Shown piece by piece: positions 1-9,509 of a stretch of DNA of 64,000 bases; positions within the stretch are counted from its first letter, which is position 1, and each line of letters begins with the position of its first letter. The position numbers and the translations under genes are program-made. Origin of the DNA: Lineus longissimus (taxonomy: Eukaryota > Nemertea > Pilidiophora > Heteronemertea > Lineidae); NCBI RefSeq assembly GCF_910592395.1, contig NC_088318.1, positions 11,284,349 to 11,348,348 of the forward strand. The letters run 5' to 3'. The notes beneath the pieces are model-generated. The model saw only the letters and a list, made by a program, of their open reading frames with translations, was not told where the DNA came from and did not search any database.

Positions 1-275
1 ATTTTTTTTTAATCGACAAATTAGACAGACTTTGATATTTCCACTCTTTTCAGCCAACTGGCAGAAAAAACTCAAAACACGCCCCCTATTACCCAATTAG
101 CAAAATTCGAAATTAATTTTTTCATCAAATAATTTCTTTATATCTGTAGACTTGCCACAACAAATATTTTTTCAATACCTCTCCAAATATGTACTTGAGA
201 GTAAAAAACATGCACTCGTCTAATAGATAGGCCTGGACCCTCCAACCTATGAATATTCATTAGTGGTCTTGTCTC
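1..275. repeat. Direct repeat, copy 1
   Basis: This segment recurs at 994-1268 with essentially no differences seen, at a constant offset of 993 bases. It begins in a T-run and stops abruptly after GTCTC. The window starts inside or at the edge of this copy, so the unit may extend further left. There is no TG..CA boundary, so it does not look like an LTR. A 993-bp satellite monomer or a recent segmental duplication are both possible. Confidence 0.8.
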
Positions 276-993
276 AATGAAGGTACATTTCAGGGGTTAA
301 CATTTTGAGATTTTTTTCAAACTAATGTACATGACATCCCACAACTCTCCAACAAAGGAAAGTCATATCTGGACATTTTTGGAGAAATGAGAGACATTTC
401 AAAGAGTGGTACAACTGTGCCAAAGCGACGAAAGAGGACAAAATCGACAAAAAGTCATGATTTTGCACCCAACAGCACCAAATTCAAAGACCTGCCCTGG
501 CCAGAATAAGCAAGCTATGGAGCTGAAACTTTAGGATGTGATTTAGTAATATCTTTGCTGCTTAGGGCGCAACTTTCAGAATCAAGGCCTAAGTAGTTTC
601 AAAGAAATTACAAAATGAATGGCAACACAACAAGACTTGTAAAAATGAAACCGAACTTAGACCGGGGTTAGGTTGACTCTTATTTGTGTCAAATTAAGTT
701 TTTTTCTCATTATTTTAGCTTGTTTTGACCTTAAATCATCAGCAATACAATATTCTAAATGAATTAGAGTGATTTGAGCACATTCAAATTTTTCACTATA
801 TTGACCCAAAATGTAGTGTAAATAGAGACAAGACCACAATTGATTTTTTAAGCCTTTTAGCAGTTAAATTGTCAATGTTTGACCGCGACGCATCAAAGAA
901 CGCGTGGTGTTGTGAATCTGAAATTTAGATTATGTTATTCCGGACAGTCGGGCAAGTAAATGGTGAAAAATAAAATGGTGATTGACCACGGAA
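276..993. other. Spacer between the direct repeats
   Basis: AT-rich sequence with only short open frames on either strand and no recognisable domain. If the 275-bp copies belong to a 993-bp tandem repeat, this is the rest of the monomer. I see no gene in it. Confidence 0.5.
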
Positions 994-1268
994 ATTTTTT
1001 TTTAATCGACAAATTAGACAGACTTTGATATTTCCACTCTTTTCAGCCAACTGGCAGAAAAAACTCAAAACACGCCCCCTATTACCCAATTAGCAAAATT
1101 CGAAATTAATTTTTTCATCAAATAATTTCTTTATATCTGTAGACTTGCCACAACAAATATTTTTTCAATACCTCTCCAAATATGTACTTGAGAGTAAAAA
1201 ACATGCACTCGTCTAATAGATAGGCCTGGACCCTCCAACCTATGAATATTCATTAGTGGTCTTGTCTC
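994..1268. repeat. Direct repeat, copy 2
   Basis: Second copy of the sequence at 1-275. It shares the T-run start and ends at GTCTC. Past this point the two flanks diverge completely: copy 1 continues into unrelated AT-rich sequence, copy 2 into a MITE nine bases later. Confidence 0.8.
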
Positions 1269-1277
1269 TTGTGACTG

Positions 1278-1662
1278 CAATGAGGAACCGGCGCGATTTA
1301 TCCGCCGCGTGGCGCTGCAATCGATCATACCAAAACTCTCCATTTCCAATGCATTATCATGTTATTTCTGAGCCCGAAAACGATCGCTTATTTTCGACCG
1401 ATTTCGGCGACGTTTGCATGCATCTTCCTGTTTTAAATCTATTGAGCTATCAGTTTCTTAAGATAATTTTGCAGAAAATATGCGCGATGCCAGTTATTGG
1501 GCATGTTTTCTGTTGTTGAAATCCTGTGCAAAAATGTACGCAATGGTATCCCGTGATTGACCTCATTCGACGTCAACAGACCAGAAAATGACGTCATGGC
1601 GTCAGAAGGTACGATCGATTGTGGCGCCGCCACTGGCATTTATCTTAACGCCGGTTCCTCAT
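1278..1662. mobile_element. MITE with about 50-bp imperfect inverted repeats
   Basis: The left end reads CAATGAGGAACCGGCG. The right end is its inverse, CGCCGGTTCCTCAT, and homology continues inward for about 50 bases through a GC-rich stretch ending near the ATCGATC motif. No coding capacity. The last bases of the right end (TG) are displaced to 3017-3018 because another element inserted nine bases from the terminus. The superfamily was not identified. Confidence 0.75.
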
Positions 1663-3007
1663 GGGTGTATACAAAACCAAGACCTAAGACATAAGACCTA
1701 AGACCTAAGATCCCCTGAAGTACAAAACTAAGACCCAGGTACAAAACTAAGATCCCCCGAGGTACAAAACTAAGACCCGGGGAGGCCAATCCCAAACTAA
1801 AATTTTGAAGAAAAATATCAGAGTCTTAGTTTTGTACACCAGGGGATCTTAGTTTTGTACGTACAAAACTAAGACCCCTCGAGGTACAAAACTAAGACCC
1901 ATGATTTCTTTCCAAATTCTGCCCCTCTTTCGAATTCATTTTGATGTAGTAATAATATCACCTTTGAGATGCATGCAGTTGCTCCATCTCAATAATACCT
2001 CCATATGCACTATGCAGGCACGACCGGTCATCACTCTAGCATATACTCTAGCATATACGGCCTCCATCCAGCTCCACAAAAAGTGGCGAAACCGGTGCAA
2101 TACTCCTTTGAGTTATTCGGAGGAGCGCCGCCATCGGAAGAGTTGGAACGAGTAAAATATGAACGTTTTCTTATCCATCAATTACATACTAACCGTGTCA
2201 AACAACGTTCTTGCAATATAGGCCGTTATTTAATGAATTTACATAAATCGATCAGAATATTTTGAGAATTGTGTACAAAATATTTGTGGGAGACTTAACT
2301 GAAAATATACCAAGAAGCAAAATGAAAATGTTCCTTTGGCATTTAAGTGTACAGAGTCGTCAAACACAGCTTTTACAACGAAATGAACATGGGTTGTATC
2401 AAACATCCATGCGTATGTACATGTTGCATATAACAATACATCATACACAACAGAGACTCCCTTCTTACCACAACACACTACTAAGCTATTTCATTTATGA
2501 CTTGTAAAATGGGAAATTTTTGTGGTATTTTCAATTTTGCGTTTTTTGCAAATGTCTGTAATCCGCAAAAATAAAAATTGCAAAACAGGAATTCTAAATA
2601 AAGTTTATTCAAACAAATCCGTGAAAATACCGTAACCAGCCGCAAAAATTTTCCGTTTTACAATATACTACAAAAATTAATTAATTTTCTTCCAAACAAT
2701 ATCAATTATGGGTTAGGGTTAGGGTTAGGGTTAGGGTTAGGGGCAGAATTTGGAAAGAAATCATGGGTCTTAGTTTTGTACCTCGAAGGGTCTTAGTTTT
2801 GTACGTACAACTACAAAACTAAGATCCCCTGATGTACAAAACTAAGACTCTGATATTTTTCTTCAAAATTTTAGTTTGGGATTGGCCTTCCCGGGTCTTA
2901 GTTTTGTACCTCGGGGATCTTAGTTTTGTACCTGGGTCTTAGTTTTGTACTTCGGGGGATCTTAGGTCTTAGGTCTTATGTCTTAGGTCTTGGTTTTGTA
3001 TACACCC
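1663..3007. mobile_element. Mutator-like non-autonomous transposon with long terminal inverted repeats
   Basis: The left arm (1663-1925) and right arm (2740-3007) are inverted copies starting GGGTGTATACAAAACC. Both arms are built from reiterated units around GGTCTTAGTTTTGTAC in alternating orientation, including a perfect 26-bp palindrome at 1848-1873. The flanks carry a 9-base direct duplication with one mismatch: GTTCCTCAT at 1654-1662 and GTTCCGCAT at 3008-3016. Long inverted repeats plus a 9-bp target duplication are the established hallmark of Mutator-like elements. The 0.8-kb interior has no transposase-like frame, so mobilisation would depend on an autonomous partner elsewhere. Confidence 0.8.
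2710..2743 (+). repeat. Interstitial telomeric repeat (TTAGGG)5
   Basis: Five perfect TTAGGG units at 2713-2742, preceded by GGG. They abut the inner edge of the right terminal repeat of the Mutator-like element and have no counterpart at the left inner edge. TTAGGG is the telomere unit of most animals outside the arthropods. Confidence 0.95.
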
Positions 3008-3018
3008 GTTCCGCATTG

Positions 3019-3442
3019 AAAATTGTGCGAAATTTAGTTCGAAACGCGAAATTTGGCAGACTAAGCATATTAGACAGAAATAGACTTGGTCTTGAAGATA
3101 TTTCAGTTTCTGTATGTAATAAGCTGTGTGTAATGTCAACTGTCACTTTCAGAATAATTAGTGGGCCTATTATATAGTAGAATAATAGATGGAATGGATG
3201 TAATGGATGTAATCGAAATTTTCTGGTCTGCTTTGATGGAATGATAATGTCAAAATTCAGGAACCAAGATTTGATGTTTCCTGCCATAATTTCAAACTGA
3301 TAAGAAAGATATCTTTTTATGAATTTTTAACACGAAAGAAACTGAAATATTTTCAGGTTGAAGTTCCATGGTCTTGGCGAAAAGTTGCAGAGAGAAGTTC
3401 TGTTGGCTGGTAACTAGGGATATCCATACTGATCTCATCAAA
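3019..3442 (+). other. 5' flank and probable 5' UTR of the glomulin gene
   Basis: AT-rich and non-coding. A pyrimidine-poor but usable splice acceptor, TTTTCAG, ends at 3356, and an upstream in-frame ATG lies at 3368. A 5' UTR intron is therefore possible. No core promoter element stands out. Confidence 0.4.
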
Positions 3443-5182
3443 ATGGGAGGCGACAACACTGACAATCGGAATTTGTTCATTGTACACATCAAAACTTTGA
3501 TCGATTCGAAGAAAGTTACGGAGCTACGCGAATGTTTCTTCAACGATGAAAATAAGGGCGTCATCGGAGAAATAGGTTGGGATCTTGTTCCAGTGTTGTG
3601 TGACAGGATCACAGATGATGATGAGCGAGATTGCCCTGATTTGATTGAATTTTGCGTCCAAGGACTGCGTCATGTTGCAGAAATCGGACCCCCAAAAGAA
3701 CTACTCCTGGGCCTCTTGGAGCAGGCAGATACATTCAAAGATGATGTGAAATTGAAAGTTCTGCTCACTGCAGTGCAAGTGTGTTTGTTGCGCTTGCCGG
3801 CAAAGAGACAGTATTCGCTAGAAATTGCAATGGAGACCCTATTTGCTCATGTGGACCAGTTGGAGGTACCGGAAGCAATGGATTTGGAAGGTGATGAGAA
3901 AATGCTGCTGGATTGTGATCCTCGAGTCTCAAAGTTGGCAGGGGTGATTCAGGCGCTGCTGGACTTCCTACAGCCATTCGTGGATGAGGTTCCACTTCCT
4001 TCGAAACAAACTCCCGCCAATTCAGAACAGAAAAAAATTATCGTGAAACAGCTGGTAAAGATGTTGGGGGATAAATTAGTATTTTTAGATTTGTCTGTCA
4101 GTGATAAGGGCACTAAGTCGGAGATAAGACTGTGTGCTGAACAACTGATGAAATTCATGTCACACTTGTGTCGAAATTTTCACAACGCAACATACTGGTT
4201 GACTGAGATGACAGAACCGTCAGGTGATGAAGGAGAGGATCAGTCCTTGAATGAGCCTCTTCCCCTGCTGGGAGTCAGTTGTTTTCTGTACCTTGTCCAT
4301 GTAGAAGGGCTGGGGATATCACAGTATCCTCGAGTATACCGCCCTGGATTTATACTTAACTACAGCCTGCCGTTCTTAATGCTTCTCAATGAAAATGACC
4401 GTATTGACGTCAAGGCCAAAGGAATTCAAATGCTTGTTAAACTTGTTCAGAACATTGAAAAGGATTCTTTAAAACACGATGTTTGGTTGGACAATCAGTG
4501 TTTCACACGCATTCTCCGTGATTTAATCAAAATTACAGTATTCTGCCCACAACGCGAGCTCAGGCAAACTTGCGTCAAACTTCTCCCCAACCTCGTCAGA
4601 AAGTTTGAATCCCGAGGAAAACGTGAACTGTTATTTTTCTTACTGAAAGCAAGTGATCATTCTGGTTTCAGAGGTTTCATCACCCAACTCGTAAAAGATG
4701 ACCTGAATCGTATGTTCAATACAACAGAGCCTGACTTCACTTCGAACGACCTTGAGAAATTCTTCAGGGTCATTTTCGGTTTGAAACATGGGGCTGAAAC
4801 CGATCTGTTAGAAAATTCTGATTCGATTATGGCTGCATTAAATCTAATGAGATTTCTGTTCATTCGTGATAAACCCGCCTCAAATGTATCAGGTATTTGG
4901 TCCCGTGCTGCTACACTAGAGAAGGAGTATTTTGATCCATTGCGAGTTGGTTTGAACATGTCTCGTGCGCACTACAAGCTCGAGTTAGAAAATGTTCAGA
5001 AGGAAACGAAGGAGAGAAAAAAACCAGAGGGCATTGAGTTCATGGTTGGCGGCACGCCCTTGCCGAGTATGCCACGGGATCAGCAGCTCACTGTTTTGGA
5101 GACCGCACTGCATACTTTTGATATGATGAGCACGGTTTTGGTTAGGGTGGAAGAGCTGATAGAACAAGGGAAAAAGTCTTAA
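3443..5182 (+). CDS. GLMN: Glomulin (FKBP-associated protein), intronless gene
   Basis: Encodes 579 residues, close to the usual length of about 590. Glomulin is a HEAT-like helical protein that binds the RING subunit RBX1 and blocks E2 recruitment to cullin-RING ubiquitin ligases; it also binds FKBPs. Recognisable blocks are NPKELLLGLLE-like near residue 90 (here PPKELLLGLLEQ), the GAETDLLENSDSIMA segment around 465-480, LNMSRAHY near 520, and a C-terminal segment with TFDMM and RVEELIE. These follow the vertebrate protein to its end. I start at the ATG at 3443 because an in-frame ATG 25 codons upstream adds a stretch with no family resemblance. Oddity: the whole protein is one exon, while the vertebrate gene is split into many, so this is a retrocopy or a locus that lost its introns. 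No stop or frameshift is present. Confidence 0.93.
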   Translation: MGGDNTDNRNLFIVHIKTLIDSKKVTELRECFFNDENKGVIGEIGWDLVPVLCDRITDDDERDCPDLIEFCVQGLRHVAEIGPPKELLLGLLEQADTFKDDVKLKVLLTAVQVCLLRLPAKRQYSLEIAMETLFAHVDQLEVPEAMDLEGDEKMLLDCDPRVSKLAGVIQALLDFLQPFVDEVPLPSKQTPANSEQKKIIVKQLVKMLGDKLVFLDLSVSDKGTKSEIRLCAEQLMKFMSHLCRNFHNATYWLTEMTEPSGDEGEDQSLNEPLPLLGVSCFLYLVHVEGLGISQYPRVYRPGFILNYSLPFLMLLNENDRIDVKAKGIQMLVKLVQNIEKDSLKHDVWLDNQCFTRILRDLIKITVFCPQRELRQTCVKLLPNLVRKFESRGKRELLFFLLKASDHSGFRGFITQLVKDDLNRMFNTTEPDFTSNDLEKFFRVIFGLKHGAETDLLENSDSIMAALNLMRFLFIRDKPASNVSGIWSRAATLEKEYFDPLRVGLNMSRAHYKLELENVQKETKERKKPEGIEFMVGGTPLPSMPRDQQLTVLETALHTFDMMSTVLVRVEELIEQGKKS

Positions 5183-5599
5183 AACGATTTAAAGATGAGT
5201 GACCTTCAGGTTTCTCCAAAGCCTGTGCAGGCTGCAAGCAGTCTGTCTTCCCTAATTAGCTGTAGTACATGACTGGAAGTGTTAGAACTGGAATTATATC
5301 AACACATCACAGGAAAACCCCTGAAAGTCATACTATCAATAGCCGGTGATCGACTGATGACGTATTGGTAGTGAGAGTGCCAAATAAGGCATAGGCCATT
5401 TGTAGGAAATAAGAATTCCGTAATCTTAGAAAAATCATGTGCTAATACAATGAACATTGCACAAAGGGTATTTGTTTCTTTTGGGTGTGGCAGACTTAGC
5501 TGCTTGCATTGATTTGCGGGCTTTTCATTTACATGTACGTATGATGTGCTTCAGTATTGCATTTACCACTTGATATCCATGTCAGATTGTAACTGGAAA

Positions 5600-5605
5600 A
5601 ATAAA
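5600..5605 (+). terminator. Probable polyadenylation signal of glomulin
   Basis: AATAAA about 420 bases after the stop codon, followed by a GT-rich stretch (TTTTGTTGTTGTTC) as expected for a cleavage region. Confidence 0.55.
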
Positions 5606-5978
5606 CAAATCAAGGACATGTTACTGATTTTGTTGTTGTTCATTTTCTGAGATTCTGGCTGCTCGGACACTTTTGTTTTCAAGTTGCGTCTTCACATGAC
5701 CTCGATTAGATCTGAATGCCCAGCCATCAGTTGAAGGAGGAGTGCATACATGCACAGTGCTACTGGGCAAGCTCTCATGTATTTCAGAAGTCCCATGGAG
5801 GGGGCAGTTAATGATCTGCTCCACATGATGGACAAACCATTGTTACAAAAGTTGGTCCTGTGGAGAAATGTCTGAACAAAGAATTATTCCTTTATTTGTC
5901 CTTAAAAGTAAGACCCTTGCTCCAGAGACACAGAGATTAGTTACACCAGGAAGGACTGATCGATCACATTCAGACTTG
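5606..5978 (+). other. Spacer between glomulin and COQ9
   Basis: Non-coding. It should contain the COQ9 promoter and 5' UTR. An in-frame ATG at 5868 could extend COQ9 by 37 residues, but that stretch does not resemble a transit peptide. No TATA box is convincing. Confidence 0.4.
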
Positions 5979-8900
5979 ATGAGGCCCTTCGCCTTACGAC
6001 TTGTAACATTGCATAGGTTGTCCTCCAATAGATTATGCTGCTGTCACCAATGGCCAATTTTGGGCATGGCACATCCTGGATTTCCATTCGACTATGTGAA
6101 ATCCCTCTGTAAGTAGCAGACACTCAATTTGACCTCTTGTTTTCAGAACTCCTCTTTAACTTGGACAACATTTTTCACTCCCAAGGGCATCCATTCATCT
6201 ACAGTAGAACCTCTCTATTAAGGACACCCTCGGGACTGAGAAGTGCTGTCCTTAATAGAGAGGTGTCATGATTAGAGTGGTCAAATTGAATGAAAATAGC
6301 CAATTTGGGACCAGAACTAATATCCTTAATGGAGAGGTTGTCCTTAATAGGGAGGTGTCTGCTAAGGGAGGTTCCACTGTACCTTTTATGCACGAGTGCA
6401 GTTCAGGGAGACTGAATACTGAAGATCAGTTGCATTTCTTCTTGCAGTGAGAAGATCTCTTCACATCTCAAGATGTCTGGGGAGCACCGAAACCACCGGC
6501 AGTGGGCATGATGGGGGCGAACATGAAGGAGAGCGCACGTATACGTAAGTCTGAAGTGCTTCCAAAGTACATGTAGTTTGAGTTTGCTCTTGTGAGCACT
6601 TCTTGCAGTCCTGCTACAGCAGGTTATTGGCCTTGCCCCACAGCACAGAAAACAGATCAGCTGCTGGACACACAATAATAATAATAATGATGAGTCTTTT
6701 TATATCGCAATTCCGTGACACTATAGTTCTCGCTCAAAGCGCTTTGGGATATCATATTATTACCCCGGTCTCCACAGAAATCAATCGGGGGTTTCAAGGA
6801 GCAACCAGAAGGTGCTCACTTGAATTTGACCAGTAGGGAACCTAAGCAGTGACTCGGCCAGGAGTCGAACCCACGACCTCCTGATCATGAGGCCGACTCT
6901 CTTCCACTGCGCTACTGCTGCCCAATGTATTACAGTCTTTGTTATGTTTTCTTCTTGCTGAGAACTACATCATATTCTTTCAGTGCTGAAGAGATTGAGG
7001 TTGATGTGAAAAGCCGCATCCTGCAATCGTCCCTTGCTCATGTTCATGAGTTCGGATGGTCACAGAAGGCACTAGCTGCTGGTAAGTGTTTCTGCTTTGC
7101 CACTTCTTTTCATGTCGCAATCAAAAGATGTGGTAATGAAAGTGTCGTATTTCCACAGGTTATAAAAGTAAGAAGCTGAATTTGCCTTCTAACGTCCGGA
7201 TCCTTTATTCTAACACTGCTTCACAAAATTATACACACCAAAGTCATAATTGATAAAATAGTTCGTTGGGATGACGATTCGTGCACGTGATTAGAAATAC
7301 TCGGGACTCTCTCTATCTCTCTCTCTCTCTCTGCCGAGAGCGTGCGGACAGCTGTTTTGTATCCACGCGCAGCTTTGTCTGCACCAATCAGGGGGCAACG
7401 TTAATGCGTCTTCATCCAATGAGGAGCCGCATCAATGCTGACGTAATTGATCACGTAATTGATCACGCTGGGGAGAATGGAGGATTAAAAGTAGACCGTG
7501 GGAATTTTCCACGATTATCCACCGGTATCTTATCTAAACCCAATTCCAATAATCCCGCACACTTAATTCCAAGAATTACACATTACAGTGCTACTCATAA
7601 GAAAGGTTTTACAATTACTAGACAACAAAAGCGTCAGAAGATGATGGTCGCTGTGAGTACAGTTGTGAAGAGGAGTGCCGCTCTAGTTTACTTCGTTGTT
7701 TATTCTAGGTGCGGAGATGGAAGGCTACCCAGCCATTGCCCATGGTATGTTTCCCAAAGGTGGGGTCGACTTGATCAACTATTTCTACAGGGTGTGTACG
7801 AATGAAATGGTGGAGAAAATGAGACAAGAGAAGGAGGCAATGGAGAAGGGGGAGGCTGAGTGAGTAAAAACAAACTCGATTCATAGCTGAGTTCAACTTA
7901 GACATAAATTTTTTGTCTGCCAGCATGGTTTTTATTTTCACCGTCAATTCTTGCCTTTATTGTTTTTCATTAATGAGTCTGTAGATTACTTCTCTAATTC
8001 TTGCAGGAGGAGGTCCACTCCAAAATTTCTGCGCGATTCTATTGAGGCTCGACTGAGAATGATCGTCCCGTACATTGACACGTGGCCTGAGGTAACAAAG
8101 ATTGCATCACTCTGATCTCAGTTTTGCAACAGAACATTCGGTTAGGACGCTTTGATGCTGATTCTGTCTTTGCCATACTGTCACTTGAGTGTGGCAATTC
8201 CCACTCTCAAACCATGGGCCTGTGGAGGGGGAGTCCTTTGAAGTGTACTCCAGTAGGCTTAGCCTTTTCACTTGGGATTGGAAAGTTTTCCGGTGGGGCC
8301 ACATAGCTGGCTTGGTGATTTGGAGTAAAAGACATATACACAGGAAGTGAGAGGGTTTGTGAAGTGTCGAATTTTTCTTTTGTAGGCAATGGGAACAATG
8401 GCCCTGCCGCAAAATGCTGTGGATGGATGGAAAAACTTGGCTCAACTGGTGGATGAACTCTGGATTCAAGCTGGTGACAAATCATATGATGTTAGTTGAG
8501 AGCATTTTGTATTTTGCTGTTTTTTACAATGGGTATGAGTATTCCTGGCTTGGCTGAACATTGTCCTCTGTGAGCTGTACATGAAAAGACCTGATACGGC
8601 CTGTGTCTCCTTTCTCTTGTGGGCGGGCATTGGATAACATTCAAATATACATTTCATGGACATCAATTGAAAATTCACTGCACATTTATGTTCAAGAATC
8701 AGGTCACCATCTACTAATTTCTGCTTTGTGTTTCAGTTAAACTGGTATACCAAACGCCTGTCGCTTGCATACATCTACAAGACAACAGAGATCAGTATAC
8801 TAACAGACCAATCGCCTGACTTTCAAGACACCATGTCCTTCCTCGACCGCCGGCTGGAGGATGTGAGAAAGTCTAGCAAATGTTTTACCCAGGTCCAAAA

Positions 8901-9207
8901 CAGTGGAGAATTTCTTGCTGGTGTTTCAAAAATAGTAAGCGGGCTTAATTATTGCAGCACATGTACAAGTACTTGCTTTGGTTCAAAGCTTTACTGAAGT
9001 TGATATTCAGAATTATGACCCTAAACATCTTTTTGTTCTCTTTAAGTGCTAAACAACACAGTTTTTCCAAATCTACGTACAATCTTCCATGATCGGACAG
9101 GGCTGTTGTTTGTAGATGTCGTACTCTATAAAAGTTGAGGTGTAAGTTTTCCAAATCTTTTTTTGCAATTTCAGGCTAAAAATCTTCTTGGCCTAAACAG
9201 AAGATGA
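5979..9207 (+). CDS. COQ9: Ubiquinone biosynthesis protein COQ9, mitochondrial
   Basis: Eight exons: 5979-6108, 6448-6544, 6984-7081, 7709-7859, 8007-8091, 8386-8490, 8737-8934, 9175-9207. All join in phase through GT..AG junctions to give 298 residues (human about 318). COQ9 is a lipid-binding protein with a TetR-like fold in the mitochondrial matrix; it partners COQ7 in the hydroxylation step of ubiquinone synthesis. The N-terminus is Arg-rich with no acidic residue at first, as in a transit peptide. Family blocks follow in order: RILQSSL with GW, MFPKGGVDL, FLRDSIEARLRM with PYIDTWPE, LNWYTKR with AYIYKTTE, SPDFQDT, and the C-terminal NLLGLNRR. Exon 1 is the least certain; I chose its start because the reading phase matches exon 2 and the sequence is basic. 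Intron 1 carries a MITE and intron 2 a SINE. Confidence 0.92.
6202..6379. mobile_element. Tc1/mariner-type MITE in COQ9 intron 1
   Basis: The left end CAGTAGAACCTCTC mirrors the right end, whose inverse is CAGTGGAACCTCCC. TA dinucleotides flank both ends (6200-6201 and 6380-6381), the target duplication of the Tc1/mariner/pogo group. The inside consists of repeated fragments of the TCCTTAATAGAGAGG motif. No coding capacity. A more decayed relative lies at 13936-14104. Confidence 0.75.
6674..6923 (-). mobile_element. tRNA-derived SINE in COQ9 intron 2
   Basis: Read on the minus strand it starts with GGGCAGCAGTAGCGCAGTGG. It contains a polymerase III A box (TAGCGCAGTGG) and B box (GGTTCGACTCC) and a CAT anticodon-like loop, so the head derives from tRNA, probably tRNA-Met. 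A unique body follows, then a 3' tail with the AAGCGCTTTGAG and ATATAAAAAG motifs and an (ATT)n run. That tail resembles the LINE-derived 3' ends shared by many SINEs. The acceptor stem does not pair, so this is not an intact tRNA gene. Confidence 0.8.
7307..7332. repeat. CT microsatellite
   Basis: A short (CT)n run with one interruption inside COQ9 intron 3. The same intron holds a twice-repeated 12-mer GTAATTGATCAC (7443-7466). Confidence 0.85.
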
Positions 9208-9503
9208 GGAAAAAGGTTATCACTGGATTTTGATGGAGTGTTGCTGACATAATCAATGGACTGTGCAGGACAGACTTCAGCGCTGGAATCAGTCAAATAT
9301 CAGAGAGAAACAACTATTAGAGTACACACCTTCTCTCTGCTGTTTGAGACTTGAGAGAAAAACAGTGCTTTGTCTTTTTTCTTTCAATAGACTTGTGTGT
9401 TTTAAACTATCATATAGTTATATAGCTACATGTTTGCTGTCTTTGCAATTGAGGCAGAAGATGTATGTTGTGTTGGTGTGATGAAATCATGAGGTGATTT
9501 GTA

Positions 9504-9509
9504 AATAAA
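9504..9509 (+). terminator. Probable polyadenylation signal of COQ9
   Basis: AATAAA about 300 bases after the COQ9 stop. Confidence 0.55.

Noticed and set aside
1-1268. Interpretation of the 275-bp direct repeats as LTRs
   Set aside because: No TG..CA ends, no primer-binding site after copy 1, no polypurine tract before copy 2 and no coding sequence between them.
6845-6923. tRNA-like sequence with A and B boxes (minus strand)
   Set aside because: The acceptor stem does not pair and the sequence runs on into a SINE body and tail, so it is called a SINE head, not a tRNA gene.
7281-7805. 174-codon plus-strand open frame
   Set aside because: It overlaps COQ9 intron 3 and exon 4 in another frame and begins in a CT microsatellite; the COQ9 exon explains the coding signal.
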